Shown in pieces: positions 63,781-64,000 of a stretch of 64,000 bases of DNA. The stretch comes from JAAELZ01 sp965237485 (GTDB taxonomy: Bacteria; Pseudomonadota; Gammaproteobacteria; Arenicellales; Poriferihabitantaceae), in NCBI GenBank assembly GCA_965237485.1, contig CBDEFQ010000005.1, positions 42,561-106,560 on the forward strand, in the 5' to 3' direction. The notes beneath the pieces were generated by a model. It did not search any database. It was not told the DNA's origin and saw nothing but the letters and a program-made list of their open reading frames with translations. The translations under genes were made by a program, and so were the position numbers. The stretch's first letter is position 1, and each line of letters opens with the position of its first letter.

Positions 63781-64000
63781 CTATTCTTTAAGTAACAAGC
63801 ACTCACGCTCCCACGGCGTAATCATGTTTAAAAAACCATCATAGATGATAGATGTCGGAGTAATCGCCAGTGATCAATTGCAAGATACCCTGGGGTATGC
63901 GCATGGTAGTGTCTCCAGTGAACTTAGAGCCGGCAGTATTGCCCCCGCTGCGCCCGCCATATCAGGAATCATGCACTCTACTTCAGTTACATTATGTTGT
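63781..64000 (-). pseudogene. Glutamine-synthetase-family gene collapsed by internal deletion (partial at window edge)
   Basis: On the minus strand the N-terminal part reads HNVTEVECMIPDMAGAA, shifts frame near 63944, and continues GSKFTGDTTMRIPQGILQ and ITGDYSDIYH. Then, without the roughly 380 central residues, a C-terminal YDGFLNMITPWERECLLLKE follows in another frame, with a TAG at 63781-63783. The ends are those of a gamma-glutamylputrescine-synthetase-like enzyme. The start lies beyond the window. It is clearly non-functional. Confidence 0.82.

Overview
The window looks like the chromosome of a heterotrophic gammaproteobacterium, probably marine. The core genes point that way: a secD-secF-yajC cluster, an nrdR-ribD-ribE-ribBX-ribH-nusB-pgpA string and ispB. 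The accessory genes suggest an organism living on small organic nitrogen and sulfur compounds: sulfoacetate, polyamines, glutarate, methylated amines and taurine-like substrates. No rRNA, tRNA or CRISPR array was recognised. The genome is visibly decaying, with about ten broken genes and several insertion sequences.

Layout. 1-6744 is an insertion-sequence-rich stretch. It holds the end of one IS1202-family element and a complete copy with a 16-bp target duplication, an IS66 element nested inside a 163-bp MITE, an ArsR-methyltransferase fusion, tag, and a cysH gene split exactly by a second MITE. 7116-14608 holds psiE, an MFS carrier, a DUF1989 protein, a deiodinase-like nitroreductase and a three-gene operon (enoyl-CoA hydratase, small-molecule kinase, dimethylglycine-dehydrogenase-like flavoprotein). 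That operon is cut by a second, degenerate IS66 copy (14609-16671). The far side of this IS carries only the tail of an RND efflux pump, so the IS marks a rearrangement junction. 16828-26336 is conserved core: riboflavin synthesis, NusB, PgpA, NrdR, the Sec accessory complex and polyprenyl synthase.

26333-33311 is a sulfoacetate module: a CoA ligase (sauT-like), an acylating sulfoacetaldehyde dehydrogenase (sauS), a tripartite tricarboxylate transporter and a divergent GntR regulator. 33758-37975 contains an unusual protein joining a PqqD-like peptide-recognition domain to two different glycosyltransferase domains, next to a radical SAM protein and a DUF547 protein. 37985-44404 is a mixed region of small metabolic genes, gene remnants and a PIN-type toxin-antitoxin pair.

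44553-51531 and 61069-64000 are two polyamine catabolic loci that have decayed in complementary ways. The first keeps a gamma-glutamylputrescine synthetase and a full putrescine ABC transporter but has a ruined aminotransferase and a frameshifted GntR regulator; two identical palindromic candidate operators remain. The second keeps the oxidase and the aminotransferase, while its glutamine synthetase has collapsed by internal deletion. Together they still make a plausible pathway. Between them lie a translationally coupled operon of two ATP-grasp proteins plus an MFS carrier (52232-55163), an IS5-family element, a DUF3465-NYN pair, a tyrosine-phosphatase-like protein, and a CoA transferase with glutaryl-CoA dehydrogenase (glutarate oxidation).
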